From Bacillus sp. BGMRC 2118 (GTDB taxonomy: Bacteria > Bacillota > Bacilli > Bacillales > SA4), in the NCBI GenBank assembly GCA_008364785.1, contig VTTJ01000002.1, positions 434,001-498,000 on the forward strand: DNA of 64,000 bases, read 5' to 3'. The position numbers were made by a program, and so were the translations under genes. Numbering within the stretch: the first letter of the stretch is position 1; each line of letters begins with the position of its first letter. The notes under the pieces are model-generated. The model was not told the DNA's origin and ran no database searches. It worked only from the letters and a program-made list of their open reading frames with translations. This document shows positions 47,881-56,193 of this stretch, in pieces.

Positions 47881-48720
47881 ATGAAAATGGCTGTAATGAC
47901 AACTGCTCATCCAAATGAAAGAACAAAAATGACGCAGGAGAATAGAGTGAGTTCAGTAAATCAAAAATCAATCGTGTATGATACAAAAGATTTAAACCTT
48001 TGGTACGGAAATGATCAGGCACTTAAGAATATTAATCTCTCCGTATATGAAAATGAAGTGACGGCTATTATCGGTCCATCAGGTTGCGGAAAATCCACTT
48101 ACATTAAGACGATGAATAGAATGGTCGAATTAGTACCAACGGTTCGTGTGTCAGGAGACATTTTATACCGTGGTCGAAACATTCTGGATAAATCCTATAA
48201 AGTAGAAGAACTTAGAACGAATGTAGGGATGGTGTTTCAAAAGCCAAACCCGTTTCCGAAATCCATTTATGAAAATATTGTATATGGTCCAAAAATACAT
48301 GGAATTCGTGATAAAAAGGTATTGGACGAAATTGTTGAAAAAAGTCTACGTGGAGCAGCGATTTGGGATGACATTAAGGACCGACTTCATGAAAATGCAT
48401 ATGGTTTATCGGGAGGACAACAGCAACGGTTATGTATTGCACGTTGTTTAGCAATTGAGCCAGATGTCATATTAATGGATGAACCAACGTCTGCACTGGA
48501 CCCAATCTCAACCTTAAAAATAGAAGAACTTATGCAAGAGCTTAAAAAGAACTACAGCATCATTATCGTGACACATAATATGCAGCAAGCAGCTCGTATA
48601 TCAGATAAAACTGCATTTTTCTTAAATGGAGAAGTCATTGAGTTTGGTGAAACAGATCATATATTCTCAAATCCGACAGATAAAAGAACAGAAGATTATA
48701 TTACGGGTAGATTTGGTTAA
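47881..48720 (+). CDS. pstB: Phosphate ABC transporter ATPase PstB
   Basis: The 279-residue ATPase has Walker [10 protein letters not shown], signature LSGGQQQR, Walker [14 protein letters not shown] and the PstB-specific [11 protein letters not shown] segment. The first 30 residues are a variable leader. Start may be ATG 47881 or 47887; GTCGGGGG is close. Only one pstB copy is present, where B. subtilis has two. Confidence 0.95.
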   Translation: MKMAVMTTAHPNERTKMTQENRVSSVNQKSIVYDTKDLNLWYGNDQALKNINLSVYENEVTAIIGPSGCGKSTYIKTMNRMVELVPTVRVSGDILYRGRNILDKSYKVEELRTNVGMVFQKPNPFPKSIYENIVYGPKIHGIRDKKVLDEIVEKSLRGAAIWDDIKDRLHENAYGLSGGQQQRLCIARCLAIEPDVILMDEPTSALDPISTLKIEELMQELKKNYSIIIVTHNMQQAARISDKTAFFLNGEVIEFGETDHIFSNPTDKRTEDYITGRFG

Positions 48721-48762
48721 TGTATAATTGCTTCCTAAAAATAAACAATGGGGGATACAGGT

Positions 48763-49422
48763 ATGGTGGTCCGCGAAAAATTTGAAATAGATTTGAATCG
48801 ATTACGTGAAATGCTACTAGAGTTAGGGAAGATGACAGAGGAAGCGTTACGAAGAGCGATGGAGTCATTAGTGGAACAAGATGTTGAAAAAGCTCTAACC
48901 ATAATAGAAGAAGACGCTAACATTGATAAGCTAGAAGTAGAATTAAATGACTTTGCTATTCTTTTAATTGCAAGACAGTCACCAGTTGCAGTCGATCTTC
49001 GCAGGATTATTGTCGCTCTAAAAATTGCGGCTGACATTGAACGAATGGCAGACCATGCTGTAAATATTGCAAAGTCTACAATCCGTATAGGCTCTGAGGC
49101 ATTCATTAAACCATTAAATGATTTACCTAGAATGCATCAGCTTTCAATAGAAATGTTAAGAGACTCACTAAAAGCCTACCATGAAGAAAATCTAGTACTT
49201 GCAAAGAAAATTTCTGAAATTGATGATGAAGTTGATGAATGCTATGGTCAAGTAACAAGAGAATTACTATCCATGATGCCGAAGTATCCTGAGCATATTG
49301 CCCAAATTACTCAATTGGCGTTCGTTGCAAGATATATAGAGCGTACAGCAGACCATGCAACGAATATTGCCGAGAATATCTTCTACCAAGTTAAGGGTCA
49401 GCATTATGATTTAAATGAATAA
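48763..49422 (+). CDS. phoU: Phosphate signalling protein PhoU
   Basis: The ~219-residue protein is two three-helix bundles with the metal-binding E/D-x3-D motifs seen in ADIERMADHAVNIAKS and ARYIERTADHATNIAEN. PhoU links Pst transport to PhoR/PhoP signalling or to Pi toxicity control. ATG 48763 has GGGGGA 8 nt upstream; ATG 48748 lies before that site. As the fifth gene of the pst operon it is arranged as in enteric bacteria and many bacilli but not B. subtilis. Confidence 0.93.
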   Translation: MVVREKFEIDLNRLREMLLELGKMTEEALRRAMESLVEQDVEKALTIIEEDANIDKLEVELNDFAILLIARQSPVAVDLRRIIVALKIAADIERMADHAVNIAKSTIRIGSEAFIKPLNDLPRMHQLSIEMLRDSLKAYHEENLVLAKKISEIDDEVDECYGQVTRELLSMMPKYPEHIAQITQLAFVARYIERTADHATNIAENIFYQVKGQHYDLNE

Positions 49423-49540
49423 TAATAGAAATCCTTAGACTCTGCCCACTTTTGGGAGAGAAAAAGTGAATTCGCAACCCAAAACACAGCCCAATAAGCA
49501 CTCAATTCACCGACAAAAAATATAAAAACTGGCAATACAA

Positions 49541-49577
49541 AAAACGACTCGACATTTTTAAAGCGAGTCGTTTTTCC
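49541..49577 (+). terminator. Terminator downstream of the pst-phoU operon
   Basis: AAAACGACTCG pairs with CGAGTCGTTTT, then T. It lies about 120 nt after phoU; a weaker bulged hairpin is nearer (about 49439-49459). Confidence 0.85.
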
Positions 49578-49705
49578 GTTTTATTCGCCTATTTCCATTT
49601 GTATTCTTCATCACACCATTCGTTAAGTTTCATTTGCCAAAAAATTGATTAGGAAAGTACTGAATTGTACTAATTGTTAACGTTAGAAAAACTAGTTTTC
49701 TGTAA

Positions 49706-50215
49706 CTATTGCTTTGTAATTGTTCGGGCAATTTCATCAATAGACATTTTATTTGATACTTCAAATGTTCCAATTTGAATTTTTTTAGCCCAATCTTTTT
49801 CCTGAAGGTATTTTTCTAAATCATCCGCGTTATTAATGATTTTAACTTCAGCCAATTTATTGCTTATATCAGTACTTGCCATACCCGATTTCACTTCTAA
49901 CGTGTAGAGAAGTGGTGCATCTTCTTTTGGCTGCTCTGAATCTTCGGCAGGCTGTGTTTCTTCAGTTTCCTTTACAGTCTCAGTATTCGCTTTAGCTTGT
50001 TCCTGCTCTATCTGTTTTAATCGATTTAATTCCTCTGTGGCTATTACGGTTTGCCCTCTTTCTTTAAGTGTTTGTTGAATGGTCTGATCTGTAAGTGGTA
50101 TTTCTTTTTCTACTATTGTTTTGTTATCTTCGCTAAAAGGATTATCTATTATAAAGACAAGTAGACACGTTATGATAATCCCAAGCGAAAGTCCACGCAT
50201 AAAACCTTTCGTCAT
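49706..50215 (-). CDS. Membrane-anchored protein with MltG/YceG-like N-terminal module
   Basis: The 169-residue protein has one N-terminal membrane anchor (about 8-25), an acidic Glu/Gln/Pro-rich linker (about 70-100) and a final ~65 residues (TLEVKSGMASTDISNKLAE to IDEIARTITKQ) that look like the LysM-like substrate-binding start of endolytic transglycosylase MltG/YceG, without the catalytic domain. It may bind peptidoglycan. GCGAGG precedes ATG. It is the second gene of a two-gene leftward unit; synteny suggests yqzC/yqzD equivalents. Confidence 0.78.
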   Translation of the reverse strand: MTKGFMRGLSLGIIITCLLVFIIDNPFSEDNKTIVEKEIPLTDQTIQQTLKERGQTVIATEELNRLKQIEQEQAKANTETVKETEETQPAEDSEQPKEDAPLLYTLEVKSGMASTDISNKLAEVKIINNADDLEKYLQEKDWAKKIQIGTFEVSNKMSIDEIARTITKQ

Positions 50216-50234
50216 AACTTACCTCGCCTCGTAG

Positions 50235-50450
50235 TTATTTCTTTAATGTTTTGTGTAAATCATCATCATGAAATAGAAGCTCTTCTTCTAATATTTTAAT
50301 CCTCTTTTTCATTTGATAGTTCTCCTGCATAACCGTTAATGATAATTGCTCTAGCTGTTCTTCAATGTCGTTCACCTTATCACGTTTAAAAAAAGATAAG
50401 ATGAGAAGCAGAACAGCGAAGGAGAGTAAACCAATCATGATATATTCCAT
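50235..50450 (-). CDS. Small membrane-anchored coiled-coil protein
   Basis: The 71-residue product has one membrane helix (about 5-21) and then a heptad-like charged helix (about 27-71) that should form a coiled coil. AGAGGTGAAAG precedes ATG. It ends 20 nt before the MltG-like gene on the same strand, so the two are cotranscribed. An extended -10 (TGGTATAAA on the minus strand, about 50492-50500) could be the promoter. Function is unknown. Confidence 0.75.
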   Translation of the reverse strand: MEYIMIGLLSFAVLLLILSFFKRDKVNDIEEQLEQLSLTVMQENYQMKKRIKILEEELLFHDDDLHKTLKK

Positions 50451-50802
50451 TCTTTCACCTCTAACAGTCTTTTACATCTTTCGCTTATATATTTATACCA
50501 TAGTTGATTATATAACTAAATATGTGTGTTGAATCTACAATTTTCTTTATTTTTCACAAAAGTTATACACGTTATCCGTAAAAAAGAGATGCGAGGTTGT
50601 TAATTGTGTAATTTGTTGTCGTAAAATGAGGGATAGATGCTCTGAAAAAAATAATAGTTGCCCTAGAAGGTACGATTCATCGAAGTCCGCATAATACGAC
50701 AATTTGCGTTTATTGTAGAGGATACCAGCCGATGTTAAGATGTTTATAGTTGCATAATTACTGCTCGTCTAACATAACTTACTAAATTGGGGTGAATTGT
50801 AT
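50451..50802. other. Divergent intergenic region
   Basis: This 352-nt stretch separates divergent genes. It holds the likely leftward promoter (about 50492-50500) and no gene I can support. TTGTCGTAAAA at about 50616-50626 resembles a Spo0A-type box (TGTCGAA) with one mismatch; this is weak. Confidence 0.35.
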
Positions 50803-51447
50803 ATGATACAGGATATCTTAAAATACAGAGATCAAGGATTAAGTTTTCGAGAGATTGCTAGAGAGCTTAACTCTACAGTAGGAAAAGTTCATTATAGCTG
50901 GACAAAGTACGTTAAGGATCACGAAATAGGAAACGAAGACTCACCACAACTCGAATTTCAATTACCTCAATCCTTACCTTCACCGAACCAAGATTGTATG
51001 TGTTTAATGGTTCAAAATTCTACGTCTCTTTATTTATATTGGGACATATCCAAAGCGAAAATTCAATTTATTGAAACAAATTTTCAGAAAAGCTTTTCGT
51101 CAATGACGAAATACATAAAAATCTATCATATTACTTCTATCTTATTTAATGGGCATAACGCTCACCGTGAATTTGAGATTGCATTACCTGAAATGACAAA
51201 TAACTGGTTTGTACGTGAAGTTGAACCGAATCAAACATATATCGCTGAGTTAGGTGTAAAAACAGAGGAAGGTACTTTTTTTACAATAGCAAGGTCAAAC
51301 CCCATTGATACACCAAGGGATGATGTAAATCAAGCGGGTCTCTTTACGGAAAGCGTTCATGAATGGAAACAGGGACAGTCATCTAGTCCAGCTTGGCTGG
51401 AGAACTTTTCGACCTATTCATATTATGAAAAACTGCTTCGAAAATAA
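50803..51447 (+). CDS. DUF4912 protein with N-terminal helix-turn-helix-like segment
   Basis: The 214-residue protein has an N-terminal stretch (about 10-33, LSFREIARELNSTVGKVHYSW) like a helix-turn-helix, then a DUF4912 domain (about 60-190; LYLYWDIS and NQTYIAELGV motifs), an Ig/CBM-like fold linked with glucan enzymes. GGGGTGA is 8 nt before ATG 50803. It is followed after 21 nt by the GH57-GT4 gene, so the two work together; a carbohydrate-binding or regulatory role is inferred. Confidence 0.83.
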   Translation: MIQDILKYRDQGLSFREIARELNSTVGKVHYSWTKYVKDHEIGNEDSPQLEFQLPQSLPSPNQDCMCLMVQNSTSLYLYWDISKAKIQFIETNFQKSFSSMTKYIKIYHITSILFNGHNAHREFEIALPEMTNNWFVREVEPNQTYIAELGVKTEEGTFFTIARSNPIDTPRDDVNQAGLFTESVHEWKQGQSSSPAWLENFSTYSYYEKLLRK

Positions 51448-51468
51448 AAGGAAAAGAAGGTGAGAGTT

Positions 51469-54249
51469 ATGAGCTTTATGTATGTAAATTTTGTTCTTCA
51501 TGCACATTTACCATATGTAAGACATCGCGAAGCAAATAGACTAGAAGAACGCTGGCTATACGAGGCAATTACGGAAAGCTATATTCCACTGCTTTGGCAG
51601 TTAGAGAAAACAGATCATAGACAAAAGTGGACAATCTCCTTTTCACCGCCACTAATGGAAATGTTGGCTGATCCATTAGTACAACGAAGATATTTACTGT
51701 ATCTAGATAATACTGAATCCTTATTACGCAAAGAAAAAGAACGTGCAAATGAGTCTGCTGATGTGAATGTTGTCAATTTTTATGAGGAGCGCTACAAAAA
51801 TATACGTGAAACCTATCTTAAATGGAATCAAAATGTATTAGAGGGATTTAAACATTATTTTAATGAAGGAAAAATAGAATGTATCACTTCTTCTGCCACA
51901 CATACATTCTTGCCATATTTACAAACAAAACAAGGTATTCATATGCAGATTAAGCATGGAATGAATTGCTTTGAGAAGCATTTCAATACGAAGCCAAATG
52001 GACTGTGGCTGCCAGAGTGTGCCTATACTCCTGGGATAGATGAAATCTTACATCGTGAAGGAATTCGCTTTGCATTTGTAGATGAACACGCAATGAAGCA
52101 TGCAGATCCTACTCCGTCAAAAGGAGTTGGAGCACCTGTTTATTCTCCGCATGGAGTCGCACTATTTGCCAGAAATCATGATATTTCTAATCGGATTTGG
52201 AGCTCTTCCTATGGATATCCTGGAGATCCGAATTACCGTGAGTTTTATCGAGACATTGCCTATGATCGTGAATGGGAATATATTAAACCATTTGTTCATC
52301 CAGAAGGTATTAGAGTAGATACTGGGATAAAAATGCATCGAATTACAGGGAAAACGGAATATAAAAAGACATACATACCTAGAGAAGCGAGTCAAAAAGT
52401 GAAAGAGCATGCCAATCATTTTACGACATCGTTAATTGAGCAGCGTAATAAACACGGAGAGCAAAGCTTTCCACCACATATCGTTACCCTTCCATTTGAC
52501 ACCGAGTTATTCGGACACTGGTGGTTTGAAGGACCTGACTTTTTCCATGAAGTCATTTCAACACAAATCGAAGATATTGAATACATTACACCCACTGATT
52601 TCTTAAATCGTCATTATCGGGATTTAGAAACAGCTCACTTTTCATTCTCTACGTGGGGACGAGATGGATATGGTGATGTTTGGTTAAACGAGAAAAATGA
52701 GTGGATGTATCGACATCTACATGGTATGGAGAAAAAGTTAATAGAAGTAACAACTAGTTTTGATCTGACTGATCCAACCATTAAGCGAGCGATGGAACAG
52801 CTTAGTCGTGAATGGATGCTTGCAACGAGCAGCGACTGGGCATTCATCATAGATAATGAGAGCGCAAGTCAATATGCAACAGATAGATGTATGGAACATA
52901 TTAATCGCTTTTATCGCATTATTTCTGCATTAGAAAATGATTGTGTAACAGAGTCATTTATGAGTGCCTTAGAAGCCGACTATCCATTTATGAAAGACAT
53001 TGATCTTTCATTGTTACAATCACCACATGATTTATATGTGAAGAGTACTCAACCCTCTAGTGCGAGAAAGAAGATTGTGATGTTATCTTGGGAATTTCCT
53101 CCAAGAGTAATTGGGGGTCTAGCCAGACACGTTTATGAACTTTCGAAATCTCTCGTTCAATTAGGTGAGGAAGTATATGTTATTACGGCAAAAGAGAAAG
53201 ATAGTTTAGCATATGAATTAGTTGATGGTATCCATGTTTATCGAGTAGAAGGTTATCAGCCGCATTCAGAGGATTTTATGCATTGGATTAGCGGCCTCAA
53301 TTTAAGTATGGTAGAACAAACGATAGAATTGAATAAAAAGATACAATTCGATGTGATACACGCTCATGATTGGCTGGTAGGTAGCTCAGCTATTACATTG
53401 AAGAAGGCACTTAACATTCCACTAGTCGCAACAATTCATGCTACAGAGTTTGGACGAAATGGTGGGATACATACGCCTCTTCAAACAACTATTTCAGATA
53501 AAGAACGTTTGTTAATCCAAAAGGCAGATACGATTATCGTATGCAGTGATTATATGAAGCAAGAGGTTAGTAGCATTGAACGAGAAGCCCTTGCAAAAAT
53601 AGAAGTGATTCCGAATGGAGTTGACAGAACGTTTTTTACGAGAAAACCTGTAGAAGGCAAAAACTATTCTTGGGAAAAATTGATTCAAGATCAACTTGTC
53701 GTATTCTCAATGGGAAGAATTGTACCAGAGAAGGGCTTTCAAACAATTATTGATTCCGCACCACAAATCATTGAGAAAGTACCAAACGTAACATTCATTA
53801 TTGCCGGCACGGGTCCTTTAGAAAAGAAATATCAAGATGAAATAGTGGAGAAAAATTTACAAGACTATGTTCATATGATTGGTTTTGTGGAAGATGATGA
53901 GAGAAATGCTTTATTACGTACATGTGATGTATCTGTATTTCCTAGTCTTTACGAACCGTTTGGAATTGCGGCACTCGAGGCGATGATTGCAAAGAAACCG
54001 GTTGTTGTGTCTCGAACAGGAGGACTCATTAGTTTTGTGAAAAACGGTGTAACGGGAATATCTTTTACTCCTGGTTCAAGTGAAGAACTGACAAAAGCAA
54101 TTCATGTATTGTTAACTAATAAGAAGCTTTCTGAAAAAATTGCGGAAAATGGGCAAAAAACAGCTTATCTACAATATAACTGGGATCGAATTGGAGAAAG
54201 AACGATCACACAATATCAAAATTTAATTGGGATATTTGAAATGGTGTAA
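51469..54249 (+). CDS. Fused GH57 (DUF1957) branching-enzyme-like and GT4 glycosyltransferase
   Basis: The 926-residue protein joins two enzymes. Residues 1-530 are GH57: HAHLPYVRH, WLPECAY with candidate nucleophile E183, PFDTELFGHWW with candidate acid D344, and the DUF1957 helical part with SSDWAFII. Residues 535-926 are a GT4/GT5-like transferase: WEFPPRVIGGLARHVYEL, HAHDWLVG, FSMGRIVPEKG and the E-x7-E motif EPFGIAALE. Together these suit alpha-1,4-glucan chain elongation plus branching. No glgC or glycogen phosphorylase is nearby, so donor and product are open. ATG 51469 follows AAGGTGAGA. B. subtilis has an unfused GT at a nearby locus (yqgM). Confidence 0.88.
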   Translation: MSFMYVNFVLHAHLPYVRHREANRLEERWLYEAITESYIPLLWQLEKTDHRQKWTISFSPPLMEMLADPLVQRRYLLYLDNTESLLRKEKERANESADVNVVNFYEERYKNIRETYLKWNQNVLEGFKHYFNEGKIECITSSATHTFLPYLQTKQGIHMQIKHGMNCFEKHFNTKPNGLWLPECAYTPGIDEILHREGIRFAFVDEHAMKHADPTPSKGVGAPVYSPHGVALFARNHDISNRIWSSSYGYPGDPNYREFYRDIAYDREWEYIKPFVHPEGIRVDTGIKMHRITGKTEYKKTYIPREASQKVKEHANHFTTSLIEQRNKHGEQSFPPHIVTLPFDTELFGHWWFEGPDFFHEVISTQIEDIEYITPTDFLNRHYRDLETAHFSFSTWGRDGYGDVWLNEKNEWMYRHLHGMEKKLIEVTTSFDLTDPTIKRAMEQLSREWMLATSSDWAFIIDNESASQYATDRCMEHINRFYRIISALENDCVTESFMSALEADYPFMKDIDLSLLQSPHDLYVKSTQPSSARKKIVMLSWEFPPRVIGGLARHVYELSKSLVQLGEEVYVITAKEKDSLAYELVDGIHVYRVEGYQPHSEDFMHWISGLNLSMVEQTIELNKKIQFDVIHAHDWLVGSSAITLKKALNIPLVATIHATEFGRNGGIHTPLQTTISDKERLLIQKADTIIVCSDYMKQEVSSIEREALAKIEVIPNGVDRTFFTRKPVEGKNYSWEKLIQDQLVVFSMGRIVPEKGFQTIIDSAPQIIEKVPNVTFIIAGTGPLEKKYQDEIVEKNLQDYVHMIGFVEDDERNALLRTCDVSVFPSLYEPFGIAALEAMIAKKPVVVSRTGGLISFVKNGVTGISFTPGSSEELTKAIHVLLTNKKLSEKIAENGQKTAYLQYNWDRIGERTITQYQNLIGIFEMV

Positions 54250-54309
54250 AGGAATGTTAAGTTTTCTTATGCTATAAATGATAAAAGTTATCTTTGAGAG
54301 GTGGGAATA

Positions 54310-54414
54310 TTGGTGGAGCCTTGTGTCTTTGACGAAATATACCACGAAACATCAGGCGACCATCTATCGATTATTCCAAAAAGAGCAACTTATGTAAAAA
54401 TAGCTTTTATTTAA
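54310..54414 (+). CDS. Possible 34-residue small protein
   Basis: TTG 54310 or GTG 54313 follows the ribosome-like site GAGAGGTGGG. The frame encodes about 34 residues ([19 protein letters not shown] start) and ends TAA. It lies between the GT4 gene and rpmG. No family is recognised; it could be chance. Confidence 0.35.
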   Translation: MVEPCVFDEIYHETSGDHLSIIPKRATYVKIAFI

Positions 54415-54445
54415 ATTGGACTGGCATTTCTTTACGAACAATGGT

Positions 54446-54455
54446 ATCATAGTGA
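54446..54455 (+). promoter_or_regulatory. Possible extended -10 promoter of rpmG
   Basis: TGGTATCAT (TGn plus TATCAT) lies about 35 nt before rpmG; no good -35 is seen. Confidence 0.35.
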
Positions 54456-54490
54456 AGTCTGATTTATTTGTAATGTTTGGAGGGATATAC

Positions 54491-54640
54491 ATGCGCGTTA
54501 CTGTTACTCTAGCTTGTACAGAAACTGGCGATCGTAACTATATTACGAAGAAAAATAAGCGTAACAATCCAGAACGTATTGAGCTTAAAAAATACAGCCC
54601 AAGACTAAAGAGAGTTACTCTTCACAGAGAAACAAAATAA
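54491..54640 (+). CDS. rpmG: Ribosomal protein bL33 (cysteine-poor form)
   Basis: The 49-residue 50S protein begins [18 protein letters not shown] and ends RVTLHRETK. The zinc-ribbon cysteines of C+ L33 are mostly lost: only C9 remains, the second position is Thr, and the later pair reads KKYSPRL. It should not need zinc. ATG 54491 has TTGGAGGG 7 nt upstream. Synteny with B. subtilis rpmGA. Confidence 0.95.
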   Translation: MRVTVTLACTETGDRNYITKKNKRNNPERIELKKYSPRLKRVTLHRETK

Positions 54641-54648
54641 TGAAACAA

Positions 54649-54690
54649 AAAACAGTCGTAGACCTTTATGGTTTACGACTGTTTTGTTTT
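54649..54690 (+). terminator. Terminator after rpmG
   Basis: AAAACAGTCGTA pairs with TACGACTGTTTT, with an inner extension, and a T-rich tail follows. Confidence 0.9.
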
Positions 54691-54711
54691 TGTTAAAGGC
54701 TACTTTCATAA

Positions 54712-54894
54712 GGCTGTTTTCGTATCGATCTTTGCTTTGCGTAAAAATCCTAAAAGCTGGATTTTTACCTTAGTATTTATATAATTCTATACATAAAGAG
54801 AGTTGCTCTTTTCTAATCCAACCTCTTTCACTTCTAAGATGGTTGTACACCCAGAATAATTGTATTAAAAGCAATAAAGTCTCAGAAAAGAGCC
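54712..54894 (+). repeat. MITE-like dispersed repeat, copy 2
   Basis: The 183-bp element begins GGCTGTTTTC and ends GAAAAGAGCC and aligns throughout with 35031-35218; the shared 27-bp block is at 54799-54825. An internal 10-bp perfect hairpin GTAAAAATCC/GGATTTTTAC is present (about 54739-54768). Flanks TTTCATAA (left) and TTTCTTAA (right) are a possible degenerate 8-bp target duplication. No coding capacity. Confidence 0.82.
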
Positions 54895-55179
54895 TTTCTT
54901 AAACAGTGTTGCTATCTTTCTAAGAAGCTCATATTAGGGCATGTATACATCCCTATGATGAGAAGATGCCCCCGAGAACTTAAGTTTAAGTTGACTTATT
55001 CGAAAAACAACAATCCATATAAGAACAGCCTTGATAGATGAACGCGGACAGCCAGATTACCGTAACTGCAATACTAGGTAGAAATTGGTAAAATATAGAT
55101 AAGTAGTTCCTGCATCTTACTTTCTCATCTTATTGTCTATATAATAAAAACAGATAAACAAACAGAAGGGGGAGAGAAA
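54895..55179. other. Non-coding region downstream of repeat copy 2
   Basis: No gene is seen. There is a short inverted repeat GGGCAT/ATGCCC (54937-54942 and 54966-54971). TTGTCTATATAATAA at about 55132 may include a -10 for the next gene, without a fitted -35. Confidence 0.35.
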
Positions 55180-55608
55180 ATGAAATTTGTAAAATGGATT
55201 GGGATTCCGCTTGTCGTGGTGATCCTCATAGCTGCAATAGCGTATAGAGTAGGTACGAACTACATTTCGAATCAAGTGGCAAAGCAAGTTTATAATAGCC
55301 TTGAGGAAAATGGGGAAATCAATTCTATCATGGAGGAAGTAACAAGAAACCCAAAACTTGAGCAACTATTATCAGAAGTAGAAACCGTAGATGATAGTGC
55401 ACTTCCTTTTTCTACAAAAGAAGAAGCAACAACAGTATTAATGAAGAGATTCACAATGAATGAAATACTAACCATACAATCAAAAATCACAGATGGCATC
55501 AGTATACAAGATGAAGAAGAGTTATTAAAGACTTTTCAAGAAAAGCTTACCGAAGAAGAGCTAGTAGCCCTAAAAGTGATTGCACTTAAGGAATATCAAA
55601 ATAGGTGA
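55180..55608 (+). CDS. Hypothetical protein with N-terminal membrane anchor
   Basis: The 142-residue product has one membrane helix (about 5-25) and an acidic helical remainder with no recognised domain. AAGGGGGAG is 8 nt before ATG. It ends 15 nt before the cyclo-ligase gene, with co-transcription likely. Nothing in the sequence suggests a folate role. Confidence 0.74.
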   Translation: MKFVKWIGIPLVVVILIAAIAYRVGTNYISNQVAKQVYNSLEENGEINSIMEEVTRNPKLEQLLSEVETVDDSALPFSTKEEATTVLMKRFTMNEILTIQSKITDGISIQDEEELLKTFQEKLTEEELVALKVIALKEYQNR

Positions 55609-55623
55609 AACTGAGGTGCCCTT

Positions 55624-56193
55624 ATGAGTAATGAAAAAAAGGAGCTTCGTAAACTTGTTAAGCAACAGTTAAGTAAAGTAACTAAAGAACAGTTTATGAA
55701 GTATACTACTCGCATTCAACAATCCCTTTTTGAAGATGAAAAGTGGAAGCAGGCAAATGTAATTGGGATTACCATTTCCAGAGGTAATGAAATTGAGACA
55801 AAAGGAATTATAGAAGAAGCATGGAATCAAGGAAAGAAAGTCGCTGTACCCAAATGCATCCCAGAAGATAAAAAGATGATTTTTTATATCTTTACTGACT
55901 TTTCTCAGTTAGAAGAAGTGTATTTTGGATTGCAGGAACCTAAACCTAGTGAAACAGTAGCCATTCATCCAAGTGAGATTCATTTGTTGGTCGTACCTGG
56001 AGTCGTCTTTACTGAATATGGCTTTCGTATTGGGTATGGCGGTGGTTATTACGACCGTTATTTATCACAATATGAGGGTTCGACTTTATCCTTATTACTT
56101 GAGTGTCAGCTAGTGCAACAGTTGCCAATTGAACTTCATGATATTCCTGTTCAGCAATTAATTACTGAAAAAAGGATTGTACATTGTGAGTAG
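55624..56193 (+). CDS. yqgN: 5-formyltetrahydrofolate cyclo-ligase (YqgN)
   Basis: The 189-residue enzyme converts 5-formyl-THF to 5,10-methenyl-THF using ATP. The diagnostic GYGGGYYDRYL loop and the N-terminal KKELRKLVKQQL segment are present. GAGGTGC precedes ATG. The stop overlaps the DUF92 gene. Matches B. subtilis yqgN by position. Confidence 0.93.
   Translation: MSNEKKELRKLVKQQLSKVTKEQFMKYTTRIQQSLFEDEKWKQANVIGITISRGNEIETKGIIEEAWNQGKKVAVPKCIPEDKKMIFYIFTDFSQLEEVYFGLQEPKPSETVAIHPSEIHLLVVPGVVFTEYGFRIGYGGGYYDRYLSQYEGSTLSLLLECQLVQQLPIELHDIPVQQLITEKRIVHCE

Noticed and set aside
54416..54490. N-terminal extension of rpmG to 54416
   Set aside because: bL33 has a fixed ~49-residue length and GGAGGG lies directly before ATG 54491.
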